A DNA stretch of 64,000 nucleotides from Pedobacter segetis (GTDB lineage Bacteria > Bacteroidota > Bacteroidia > Sphingobacteriales > Sphingobacteriaceae), in contig NZ_JAEHFY010000009.1 of NCBI RefSeq assembly GCF_016623585.1, positions 1 through 64,000 of the forward strand, in the 5' to 3' direction. Positions 53,606-62,201 of the stretch are shown here, in pieces (within the stretch, counting starts at the first letter, position 1; each line of letters starts with the position of its first letter). The translations under genes and the position numbers were made by a program. The notes beneath the pieces were generated by a model. It did not search any database. It worked only from the letters and a program-made list of their open reading frames with translations, and was not told where the DNA came from.

Positions 53606-55279
53606 TTATGTTAATTTATAAATACAAGCTTGGTAAGGCTTCAAAACATTTCTTTTTATTATATTTCCATAGTTTGAAAGAATCAGTTCGGCTTTAGCTA
53701 ATTCAAAATCTATATTAAAATTAGCTTCCAGAGCGGTAAAATTCAAAAGGATGATAAAAGTTTCATCTTTATATTTTCTGCTGTAAGCATATACCGATTT
53801 GTTTATAGCATCTAAAAGCTGATACTCTCCATAAATTAAAGTTTTGTGCTTTTTACGCAATTGAATTAATGCTCTAAAATAGTTCAATATACTTTTTGGA
53901 TCATTTTGTTGGTTTTCTGCATTTACTATTTTATAATTTGGGTTTACTTTAAGCCATGGTTTCCCATCTGTAAACCCACCGTTCTCGCTATCATCCCATT
54001 GGAAAGGCGTACGCCCGTTATCTCTTGCAGTAATTTTCTGTGCCTTTATAAATCGCGGCAGATCGCCTCCGTTATCCAATAAATATTGGTACATATTGAT
54101 GCTCTCAATATCCCTGTAATCGTTGATATCATCAAACTTGATGTTAGACATCCCAATTTCATCGCCATGATAAATGAATGGGGTTGCCCGCATGGTCAAT
54201 AAAAAAGTATGCAACATTTTAGCAGCATAATCCCTATATTCTGGTGCATCGTTTCCCCAACGGGTTAACATTCTTGGTTGATCGTGGTTTCCCAGGTAAA
54301 TAGTACCCCAACCCTTTTCAAAAGCCTGGTCCCATTTGGTATAAACCTGTTTAAATTCTAAAAGGCTATAACCATCCGGATTGGCTTCTTTGAAACCATC
54401 TGGTGTAAAACCAATTCCCATCCCCTCGAAATGATAGAGCATATCCAATTCTTTTCTTTCAGGATCAATAAAAAAATGTACATCCTCGGTATTTACACCA
54501 ATACCTTCAGCAATACTTACCATGTTATATTTGCTCAAAACCTGTTGGTTCATCTCTTTTAAATACTTGTGTAAAAACGGCCCGTTAGCATAATAATAGG
54601 CAAAATTACCATTGTATTTTGGAGGAATGGGCGGAAAAGAAGTGTCTTTTGATATAAAGGGCACTACATCCATCCTAAAACCATCAACACCTTTGTTTAA
54701 CCAAAAATGCAAGATATTGTATATTTCTTGGCGCAGCTTTGGGTTTTCCCAATTTAGATCTGGCTGTTTGCGAGAGAAATAATGAAGGTAATAAGCATCT
54801 GTATTTTGATCGTAGGCCCAAGCATCTCTGTTTATATCAAAAAAGCTGAACCTCTTGCTTGGTTTACCCTTTTCTGCCGGCCACCAATGGTAATAATCGC
54901 GATAAGGGTTTTCCCTTGATTTTTTAGATTCTTGAAACCAAAAATGCTCATCGCTACTGTGGTTTGGCACCAAATCTAAAATAAGCTTTAAATCTTTCTG
55001 GTGCATCTGGCTCAAAAGCTCATCAAAATCGGCCATGTTACCAAAATCAGGCATAATGTTACGGTAATCAGAAATATCATAACCATTATCATCATTTGGG
55101 GAAGCAAAAATTGGGTTAAGCCAAACTGCATCAACACCCAAACGTTTAATATAATCTAGTTTAGAAATGATCCCCTTTAAATCACCTATACCATCTCTGT
55201 TACTATCTTTAAAACTTCTGGGGTATATCTGATAAATAACCGCTTCTTTCCACCAAGCACTATTTTTTTGATCGCTCAT
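53606..55279 (-). CDS. GH13 alpha-glucosidase (oligo-1,6-glucosidase type)
   Basis: A 557-residue cytosolic GH13 enzyme, probably acting on isomaltose-like or trehalose/maltose-derived oligosaccharides. Conserved regions are AVIYQIYPRSFKDSNRDG at the start, LVPNHSSDEH (region I), GFRMDVVPFI with the nucleophile Asp (II), VSIAEGIGV with the probable acid/base Glu (III), and YLGNHDQPRM (IV). I start at ATG 55279, because the longer frame begins inside the terminator of the upstream lipoprotein gene. No signal peptide is seen with this start. No maltose operon adjoins it. Confidence 0.88.
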   Translation of the reverse strand: MSDQKNSAWWKEAVIYQIYPRSFKDSNRDGIGDLKGIISKLDYIKRLGVDAVWLNPIFASPNDDNGYDISDYRNIMPDFGNMADFDELLSQMHQKDLKLILDLVPNHSSDEHFWFQESKKSRENPYRDYYHWWPAEKGKPSKRFSFFDINRDAWAYDQNTDAYYLHYFSRKQPDLNWENPKLRQEIYNILHFWLNKGVDGFRMDVVPFISKDTSFPPIPPKYNGNFAYYYANGPFLHKYLKEMNQQVLSKYNMVSIAEGIGVNTEDVHFFIDPERKELDMLYHFEGMGIGFTPDGFKEANPDGYSLLEFKQVYTKWDQAFEKGWGTIYLGNHDQPRMLTRWGNDAPEYRDYAAKMLHTFLLTMRATPFIYHGDEIGMSNIKFDDINDYRDIESINMYQYLLDNGGDLPRFIKAQKITARDNGRTPFQWDDSENGGFTDGKPWLKVNPNYKIVNAENQQNDPKSILNYFRALIQLRKKHKTLIYGEYQLLDAINKSVYAYSRKYKDETFIILLNFTALEANFNIDFELAKAELILSNYGNIIKRNVLKPYQACIYKLT

Positions 55280-55338
55280 GATATTGGTATATAAAATATA
55301 CTCATCAAAATTCTTACCCAAATTTTGGTCAACAAAAA

Positions 55339-55367
55339 AAGCCATCTTTTATGAGGATGGCTTTAGT
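55339..55367 (-). terminator. Terminator of the small lipoprotein gene
   Basis: On the minus strand aaagccatc and gatggcttt pair around a 9-nt loop and run into T residues, 18 bases after the 55385 stop. A glucosidase start inside it would be implausible, which supports ATG 55279. Confidence 0.85.
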
Positions 55368-55384
55368 GAAATAAAATTTTGCTT

Positions 55385-55843
55385 TTAGTAAGAGTATTGG
55401 TGCGTATAATCCTTATTTACATCAACTGTGATGTTTTCATCATCGTTTTCTACCTTACCGTTTACCTCGGCTTTGTAACTAATCTTGTATGGCGCATCAA
55501 AGTTGATACATTGCAAACTAATTTGGGCAGATGTAAGCGGTTTGATAGACTCTACAACGTAAGTTTTAGTGCTGCCGGTAAAATCATCTTCTCCTAAACT
55601 TATATCCTGTTCATTATTTTTGGTAACCCCATTAACTTTCCAGATTGTTTTATCATTCGTTGAGTTTCCGCCAACGGCAATAAATGATACATTATCAATC
55701 TCTGCTGGGTTTACACCGGTTACAGTAAAGGTAAATTTCACGTTTTTACCATCTCCATTACTGGGCGCATCATTATTTTTAGAACATGAAGAAAAGGTAA
55801 TCGCTCCCAAAGCTAGAATTGCAATAAATTTTAAATGTTTCAT
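55385..55843 (-). CDS. Small lipoprotein of unknown function
   Basis: A 152-residue lipoprotein with signal AILALGAITFSSC (Cys20) followed by SKNNDAPSNGDG. The mature domain contains strands like VKFTFTVTGVNPAEID and ESIKPLTSAQISLQC and an acidic C-terminus ending HQYSY. The overall look is of a small immunoglobulin-like or beta-sandwich exported protein. Monocistronic with its own terminator. Function unknown. Confidence 0.65.
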   Translation of the reverse strand: MKHLKFIAILALGAITFSSCSKNNDAPSNGDGKNVKFTFTVTGVNPAEIDNVSFIAVGGNSTNDKTIWKVNGVTKNNEQDISLGEDDFTGSTKTYVVESIKPLTSAQISLQCINFDAPYKISYKAEVNGKVENDDENITVDVNKDYTHQYSY

Positions 55844-55944
55844 AATGTTTCAATTTTAATTTTCCTTGTTTCACAAGTACAATGCCAAAGCCTTTTAAAT
55901 ATTTTAATTAAAAGTTTCTTATGTGGTTAAGATTTTAAAAGAAT

Positions 55945-56907
55945 TTATGAAAAGATTGATTTCAATTTAAGTAATCTCCTTTTTGAAGATGGAAAAGTAG
56001 CGGTTGGTAAATTAATGATATCTGCTGCTTTATTACCCAAAAGAAAGCGCATATAAGCGGCAATTTCTTCATTATTAAAAACTTTATGATCGTTTAGTTG
56101 ATAGAAACAGTTTAATAATGAAACTGTCAATTGTTTGCCTTCCGGCGATGCTTTGAATTGTCGCTCACTAATAATTTTATCTATCTCTCTTGCTTCTTTG
56201 CCGTTTTTGGGCAGCAATTCTGGTTTAACACCAAGCATCTGCCCTATCCAGCTCCAATATTTTATATAATCCATTTGATCTTGATAGCTGATGTTAAACC
56301 CCATTTTCCTTAATCCCCTGATAACGATCAAAGAAAAAGAAAGGTTGGTGCCCGCCATATCTTCTTGGTTTACGGGCAAGCCTAAAGAGTTGTCCCAATT
56401 CTGTTTTTTTAAATAAAAACGAGCGGCGGCATGCATTACCCTCACTTTAAAAATTTGTACTTTCCCACAACCATCATCTTCAAAAGCATTTTTTTTCATA
56501 ATAGAACCAACAAATTGTGCGGTTTCTTCTAGGCGTTTATGCACATCTTTGTACATCCTTTCTGTTTGGTAAAGCACTTTTGCACCATCGGCGGCAGCAT
56601 AACAATAAGGCAAAGAAAGCAGGCCCAATAGCTGTAAAATGTATTCTTCTTTAGATAGAAAAAATTTGCGGGCGCTATTGATCTCTTTTTTTAATGGGGA
56701 TATGATGTTCCCTAATTCTAGATCAAAAAAAGAAGCTTCTGGGATTTGGGAGATAAAGAAAGCCCAATCTTTATTTGAACACAGTTGCCTTAAGGCAAGA
56801 CCCAATCGTGATTTTTTATCGGGATCAGAAAAATAAAGATTCACAAAATCATCGGCAGGTTGGTCGCCTGTAATACGTAATAAGTTTAAATCTTTATCAT
56901 TTAGCAT
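55945..56907 (-). CDS. MpaB-type oxygenase (DUF2236)
   Basis: A 320-residue all-helical protein of the oxygenase MpaB / latex-clearing-protein clan, which uses a haem or metal with histidines to cleave carbon chains. The candidate core KVRVMHAAARFYLKK near residues 153-167 (conserved R, H, R) and LPVNQEDMAGTNLSFSL near 182-198 are family features. The protein appears cytosolic. Natural substrate unknown. Closest relatives are mostly uncharacterised. Confidence 0.72.
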   Translation of the reverse strand: MLNDKDLNLLRITGDQPADDFVNLYFSDPDKKSRLGLALRQLCSNKDWAFFISQIPEASFFDLELGNIISPLKKEINSARKFFLSKEEYILQLLGLLSLPYCYAAADGAKVLYQTERMYKDVHKRLEETAQFVGSIMKKNAFEDDGCGKVQIFKVRVMHAAARFYLKKQNWDNSLGLPVNQEDMAGTNLSFSLIVIRGLRKMGFNISYQDQMDYIKYWSWIGQMLGVKPELLPKNGKEAREIDKIISERQFKASPEGKQLTVSLLNCFYQLNDHKVFNNEEIAAYMRFLLGNKAADIINLPTATFPSSKRRLLKLKSIFS

Positions 56908-56967
56908 CTTTCTTTAAAAGGATAAAACTGATAAAAATGTTTTAAAGAGATTAAAATAAATCAAAAA

Positions 56968-57002
56968 TAAAAAAGGGGATTTCCGAATAGAAATCTCCCC
57001 TC
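56968..57002 (-). terminator. Terminator after the MFS transporter gene
   Basis: On the minus strand aggggagatttc and gaaatcccct pair with one extra base, 6-nt loop, followed by a T run, 22 bases past the stop. Confidence 0.8.
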
Positions 57003-57023
57003 TAAAAAAATGTTAAATATTAA

Positions 57024-58466
57024 TTATAAAGTAGTAATGGGTTTATAAACAGGTACTAATGCCTTCATTACCAACCAGCCAATCAAATAGCAAACAGAGC
57101 AAACAGAAAACACGATAAAGTACCCGGCTTCTATCCCATGAAAACCTAAGAAATTCATTTGAGTTGTTTTACTATAATCAAATAATAAACCAGAGCCTTT
57201 ATTTATAAAAGTAGATCCAACGCCACCAGCTAATCCGCCAATCCCTGTAATGGTAGCTATCGCTTTTTTAGGGAACATATCGCTTACGGTTGTAAATATA
57301 TTTGCAGACCAAGCCTGATGTGCCGCACCCGCAACCCCAATAATGATTACCGGCAGCCAATAAGTTAAATGCCCTAAAGGTTGGGCAACCATTGCCAATA
57401 AGGGGAAGAAAGCAAAAATCAACATGGATCGCATTCTTCCATCGTAAGGATTCATCCCTTTTTTATCTACAAAGTAAGTTGGCAACCAACCGCCAATAAT
57501 TGATAATAGAGTGATTGCATATAAAATGAACAAAGGGAATGCTGCATCGGCAGAATCCATGCCGTAAACAGAACTTAAATAGGCAGGTGTCCAGAATAAG
57601 AAGAACCACCAAACTCCATCGGTCATAAACTTGCCAAAGGCAAAAGCCCAGGTTTGTTTATATTTAAAACAATCTATAAATGATACTTTATCAGCTGTTT
57701 CTGGCACATATCCTACTATTTTGCTATCAGCGGTAATGTCTTGTTGTATGTAAGCTAATTCTGCCTCGGTAACTCTTTTATGTTTTTCTGGTTTTTCGTA
57801 CATAAATACCCAAAATCCCATCCATATAAAACCCAAAGCACCAATTACTATAAAAGCCATCTCCCAGCCATAAGCTTCGGCAATAAACGGTACGGTTATA
57901 GGTGCTACCAAAGCTCCAACGGTTGCGCCGGCATTAAATATACTGGTAGAAAAAGCCCGGTCTTTTTTGGGGAAATATTCTGCCGTTGTTTTAATAGCAG
58001 CTGGAAAGTTGCCCGCCTCGCCCAATGCCAATACAAAACGGGCGAAGATGAAGAAAGTTACGCTTGTAGAGGCAACCAAGGCTGTATTGTTTGCCGCATG
58101 GATGGCATCTTTAGCACCTGCAAAACCTACAAACCATGTCCCGGTTAAAATCCCAGAGGTTGCTATACCACAAAAGGCATGCAAACAAGCGCCTAAAGAC
58201 CAAATACCAATAGCCCACATAAAGCCTTTTTTAGTATCCAACCAATCCACAAATCTTCCGGCAAACAACAAAGAAACTGCATAAAATATAGAGAACAATG
58301 CGGTAATATTACCGTAATCGTTATTTGTCCATCCAAATTCTGGTGCTATAAAATCTTTCCAGGTTAGGGAAAGCACTTGCCTATCTAAATAATTGATGGT
58401 GGTGGCAAAAAATAGCAGACTGCAAATTGTCCATCTATATTTACCGATCTTTTCGTTTAATGTCAT
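57024..58466 (-). CDS. MFS transporter, hexuronate/ExuT type
   Basis: A 480-residue inner-membrane transporter with 12 predicted helices. The start (GKYRWTICSLLFFATTINYLDRQVL in pieces: GKYRW, INYLDRQVLSL) and the FVLALGEAGNFPAAIKTTAEYFPKK region are hallmarks of the ACS family of hexuronate and galactonate symporters. Its length includes an extra loop near residues 90-140. It lies 6 bases after the aldolase gene, forming an operon that imports and splits a ketodeoxy-sugar acid. Confidence 0.9.
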   Translation of the reverse strand: MTLNEKIGKYRWTICSLLFFATTINYLDRQVLSLTWKDFIAPEFGWTNNDYGNITALFSIFYAVSLLFAGRFVDWLDTKKGFMWAIGIWSLGACLHAFCGIATSGILTGTWFVGFAGAKDAIHAANNTALVASTSVTFFIFARFVLALGEAGNFPAAIKTTAEYFPKKDRAFSTSIFNAGATVGALVAPITVPFIAEAYGWEMAFIVIGALGFIWMGFWVFMYEKPEKHKRVTEAELAYIQQDITADSKIVGYVPETADKVSFIDCFKYKQTWAFAFGKFMTDGVWWFFLFWTPAYLSSVYGMDSADAAFPLFILYAITLLSIIGGWLPTYFVDKKGMNPYDGRMRSMLIFAFFPLLAMVAQPLGHLTYWLPVIIIGVAGAAHQAWSANIFTTVSDMFPKKAIATITGIGGLAGGVGSTFINKGSGLLFDYSKTTQMNFLGFHGIEAGYFIVFSVCSVCYLIGWLVMKALVPVYKPITTL

Positions 58467-58472
58467 TATTGG

Positions 58473-59132
58473 TTATTTAATTGATTGTATTACAGCCAAT
58501 ACCTCTTTGGTATTTTTAGCCAATTGCTCGTATTTTCCGCTCTCCATCACATCTTTGCTGATGAGTTTACTCCCCATGCCCACGGCACAAACGCCAGCCT
58601 TAAACCAGCTACTGATATTTTCTTTGCTTAAATCTACACCCCCGGTTGGCATAAACAATTGCCCCCTAAATAAATCTTTGATAGAAGAGATAAATTCTTG
58701 GCCTAAAATATTAGCGGGGAAAATCTTGATCAAACCTGCGCCGTGTTTTTGGGCGATAGAGATTTCGGTAGGTGTCATGCAGCCTGGGATCCATAGCAAA
58801 TCAGCTCTGTTACAAACCTCGGCCACTTCTGGTGTAACTATCGGGCAAACAATAAAATCTGCTCCGGCATCAATAAAATCTTGTGCTTCTTGTGGTGTTT
58901 TAATGGTTCCGATACCTAATTTCAGTTCGGGCATTGATCTTTGCGCAACCTCTTTTAATTTCTTAAAGTTTGATAATGCTTCTTTCCCACGGTTGGTGTA
59001 TTCTATAACCCTTACCCCTACATCGTAAACAGCCTGGGATATATCAATTGTTTTTTGTTCATCGGCATGAAAAAATAAAGGAAGCATACCTTGATCGGTA
59101 ATTGCTTTTAAAAGCAGTGATTTTTTGTCCAT
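58473..59132 (-). CDS. eda: 2-Dehydro-3-deoxy-phosphogluconate aldolase
   Basis: Splits KDPG to pyruvate and glyceraldehyde-3-phosphate (Entner-Doudoroff end of hexuronate catabolism). The 219-residue class I aldolase has LPLFFHADEQ near the start, a Glu in RVIEYTNRG, the Schiff-base lysine in LIKIFPANILG and the phosphate loop MPTGGVDLSKEN. The ATG at 59132 gives a normal length; longer frames add a hydrophobic leader not expected here. It pairs with the transporter and faces the KDG kinase gene. Confidence 0.92.
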   Translation of the reverse strand: MDKKSLLLKAITDQGMLPLFFHADEQKTIDISQAVYDVGVRVIEYTNRGKEALSNFKKLKEVAQRSMPELKLGIGTIKTPQEAQDFIDAGADFIVCPIVTPEVAEVCNRADLLWIPGCMTPTEISIAQKHGAGLIKIFPANILGQEFISSIKDLFRGQLFMPTGGVDLSKENISSWFKAGVCAVGMGSKLISKDVMESGKYEQLAKNTKEVLAVIQSIK

Positions 59133-59269
59133 TTTATAATTGGGTTTTATTAAGAGGTAACTAAAATAGGCATTATATAAAGGTAAAGCTACAATAATAC
59201 CCCAACAATCTACGCAATCGTTACCGATGATTTTTTTGTGCAAACCTCTAAATTGTATTCTTTTAAGTT

Positions 59270-59277
59270 TAATTTTG
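59270..59277 (+). promoter_or_regulatory. -7 box for the KDG kinase gene
   Basis: TAATTTTG fits TAnnTTTG, 64 bases before the ATG at 59342, in the divergent spacer with the aldolase gene. Confidence 0.5.
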
Positions 59278-59341
59278 AGTAATTTACGTAAACCATTATC
59301 TCAATATAAAGCCAATTTTTATAATCAAATAACCAAATAAG

Positions 59342-60367
59342 ATGTCTAAAAAAGTAGTAACCCTAGGGGAAATCATGATGAGATTATCAACCCCAGATTT
59401 TAAAAGATTTGTACAAAGCGATAGTTTTGATGTAACCTACGGAGGTGGCGAGGCAAACGTTGCCGCTGCTCTTTGTAATTACGGTTTAAACGGAACTTTT
59501 GTTTCTAAAGTGCCAGATACAGCCATTGGCCAGGCGGCAATTAACCATTTACGCAGGTACGGCGTTGACACCAAATTTGTTGCCAGAGGTGGTAAAAGGT
59601 TAGGGATCTATTTCTTGGAAACCGGGGCTTCTATGAGGGCTTCTCAAGTAGTTTATGACAGGGCAGACGCTTCGATTTCTGAGACCGATGCTTCTGAATT
59701 TGATTGGGATGAGATTTTTGAAGGTGCAGATTGGTTTCACACAACCGGTATTACGCCAGCATTAAGCGATAGATCTGCCGCTTTAACCTTAGCCGCTTTA
59801 AAAGCCGCAAAAGATAGGGGAATTACTACAAGTATAGATTTGAATTACCGTAAAAAGCTTTGGAGTAAAGAAAAAGCTAGAAAAGTAATGACAGATCTTT
59901 GCCAATACGTAGATGTTTGTATCGGTAACGAAGAAGATGCTGACACCAGTTTAGGTTTTAAAGCAGGAGATACTGATGTAACTAAAGGCGAATTAAATTT
60001 AGACGGATTTAAAGATGTTTGCAAGCAAATGAAAGCGAAATTCAATTTCAAATACATTGCCTCTACACTAAGGGAAAGCCATAGCGCATCTGATAACGGA
60101 TGGAGCGCCTTGGTTTACGATGGTAACGAGTTTCACCACACCAAAGAATATAACGTACGTATTATAGATCGCGTTGGTAGCGGAGATTCATTTGCGAGTG
60201 GTTTCATTTACGGCTTGGTAACCGGCAAATCTATGAAAGACGCAGCAGAATTTGGCGTTGCAGCATCGGCATTAAAGCATACCATACCTGGCGATTTAAA
60301 CCATGCTACGCTTTCAGACGTTGAAGGTTTGGTTGGTGGTGATGGTTCTGGAAGAGTGCAGAGATAA
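59342..60367 (+). CDS. kdgK: 2-Keto-3-deoxygluconate kinase (PfkB family)
   Basis: A 341-residue sugar kinase that would phosphorylate KDG to KDPG. VVTLGEIMMRLS at the start, YGGGEANVAAALCNYG (PfkB signature 1) near residues 33-48, and DRVGSGDSFASGFIYGL (signature 2 with the catalytic Asp) near 276-292 support it. The divergent aldolase and transporter make KDG the best substrate; fructokinase or another PfkB role is not excluded by sequence. The C-terminus ends in a glycine-rich tail. Confidence 0.88.
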   Translation: MSKKVVTLGEIMMRLSTPDFKRFVQSDSFDVTYGGGEANVAAALCNYGLNGTFVSKVPDTAIGQAAINHLRRYGVDTKFVARGGKRLGIYFLETGASMRASQVVYDRADASISETDASEFDWDEIFEGADWFHTTGITPALSDRSAALTLAALKAAKDRGITTSIDLNYRKKLWSKEKARKVMTDLCQYVDVCIGNEEDADTSLGFKAGDTDVTKGELNLDGFKDVCKQMKAKFNFKYIASTLRESHSASDNGWSALVYDGNEFHHTKEYNVRIIDRVGSGDSFASGFIYGLVTGKSMKDAAEFGVAASALKHTIPGDLNHATLSDVEGLVGGDGSGRVQR

Positions 60368-60420
60368 TTTAGTTCATGAGTTTTGAATTAGTTTTTATTG
60401 AGTGCTTAGCGGTAAACAGA

Positions 60421-60487
60421 AATAGTTGAAGGTGTAAAATAAACTGTGTCAAGAGTTGAAATTACTAACTTTAGATACAGTTTATTA
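60421..60487 (+). mobile_element. IS256-family left end remnant
   Basis: The stretch agttgaaggtgtaaaataaa through gatacagtttattatg leads into the degenerate transposase. A similar but shorter end, agttgaggatgtaaattcga, occurs at 61294-61313, suggesting a second fragment. Confidence 0.6.
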
Positions 60488-61205
60488 TGAACAGAGAATA
60501 ACAGATAACAGCTTGATTATGAGCAAATGAAAAGAGAAGCCTTAGAACAACTTCGTTCTGGCAAGCAAATCCTTGTATGGCAAATACGGTGCATTAGCAC
60601 CCCTTTTAAAAAGTTTTCTTAACTCCGCTCTTGAAGCGGAACTGACCAGTTACCTAGATTAGGGTGAGCGGCTTTCGGGAAACCGGAGGAACGGTAAAAC
60701 AAACAAGGACATCAAAACATCTTCGGGCATTATTTCAGTACAGACCCCACGCGACCAGAGTGCTACTTTTGAGCCCGAGATCATCTGCAAGCGGTAAACC
60801 ATATTGGCCGAAAGCCTGGAGAGCAAGATAATCGGGATGTACGGTCTCGGCATGAGCTTACGGGACATTTCAAAACATACAAAAGACATGTACGATACGG
60901 AGTCATACGACTCTTTCCGCTATTACTGACAAGATTCTTCCCGAGGTCAAAGAATGGCAGTTCAGGCCACTAGAGCCCCTTTACACCATTGTCTGGCTTG
61001 ATGCGATGCATTACAATGTAAAATAAGACCACCGGATGTTCTCCCATGCTGTTTACAATATCCTGGGCATTAACTGCGATGGCCGTAAAGAGCTTCTGGA
61101 GATGTAGGTCTCACAGAGCGAGGGCGCAAACTTTTGGCTGGGCATACTGACAGACCTGCAGAACCGGGGCGTGAAGGACCCCTTGATTGCCTGTATCGAT
61201 AACTA
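60488..61205 (+). pseudogene. IS256-family transposase, truncated and interrupted
   Basis: Translation across frames recovers IS256 transposase segments in order: KREALEQLRSGK, ALEAELTSYLD, GERLSGNRRNGKT, TPRDQSATFEPE, LAESLESKIIGMYGLGMS, WLDAMHYNVK, FSHAVYNILGINCDGRKELL and SEGANFWLGILTDLQNRG (each up to 18-20 residues). Stop codons interrupt after the start, after YLD, after CKR and after VK, and frame shifts are needed. Only about the first 230 of roughly 400 residues remain, so the catalytic 3' part is lost. The element is dead. Confidence 0.85.
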
Positions 61206-62201
61206 ATAAAACAATTCCTGATTTTTGGTTGGATTGGTGTAAACACAATGGATGATGAGCAACCGCTGGATAAAACCTTAATGATTATAGATAGTTGAGG
61301 ATGTAAATTCGATGTCATGAGATACCTATCCATAATCAAGATGAAAATAGCTACCTATAATCTTAGCCCAGAATAAGGATAGCCCATGCTAAAATATGAA
61401 TAGGATTCATTGTTCAAATACCATTCTAGGCTGATAATGACTTCTTTATTTTCCTTTGAGACGATTTTACATCAATTTGAGATGAATACAAATCCTTTAA
61501 TTCTGAAATTGGTAGTATCCAATTAAAAACTTAGAACTATATAATTATTGAATTTGATGGAACAGTTGTTAACCAAACAAAAAGGACTGAATTATGGTAC
61601 ACTTTCAGACCCATTCTTACTCATTAATGTACTAATATTATTATGTAGTTCTGTGTTGAATGCGAAAAATCGTTTAAACAATTCCAATGAAACAAATAAT
61701 AAAACGACTATCGTAGATATTTTAATAAAAGATATTAGCATCACCATTAATCAATTATCTTGTTTGGATAATTCTAGTGTTACTCTGCTTCAAATCCTTC
61801 GAACGAATTATTAGAAAATCTAAAACATCCTAAGGCAATCTTTATGAATTAATTCTTTTTTGGATATAATACCTAATTGTCCTCAAAAGATTTTCTTAAA
61901 TATTTTAATAAAAACTGTAAACCGAACCTAAAAGAAGTTTAATTCTTATGTACAGCTAAGGTCATATAAAAGTTGTCTATTTAAAAGAAAGGCATATATC
62001 ACAGCCATTGGTAAAATCAAAGGAGCTAGAAGTTTTTAACTGCTAGCATTTAAAAAGTGTTAAAGTTAATATGGAATTAAATCAGCGATAAAAGAGTCCA
62101 TTTAAATTATCAGATAAGATTACTTAATAAATACCACTTAAAATCATCAAATAATAATCATAAATGAAGTGCTACAATATTTTAGTATTAATAAATTAAA
62201 A
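61206..62201. other. AT-rich gene-poor stretch after the IS remnant
   Basis: About 1 kb with no convincing gene. It begins with debris related to the IS256 end (61294-61345) and contains only a small, unsupported frame at 61557-61814. It is probably decayed or transferred DNA. No tRNA fold or repeat array was recognised. Confidence 0.5.
61557..61814 (+). CDS. Doubtful small ORF, 85 residues
   Basis: Begins MEQLLTKQKGLNYG and has one hydrophobic segment (PFLLINVLILLCSSVL). No homology recognised, no promoter seen, and asparagine-rich composition as expected of random AT-rich frames. It may encode a small membrane protein, but could equally be chance. Confidence 0.2.
   Translation: MEQLLTKQKGLNYGTLSDPFLLINVLILLCSSVLNAKNRLNNSNETNNKTTIVDILIKDISITINQLSCLDNSSVTLLQILRTNY

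Noticed and set aside
61070-61339. 89-residue minus-strand frame in the IS remnant
   Set aside because: Antisense to the transposase pseudogene, with atypical Pro/Ser/Arg-rich content.
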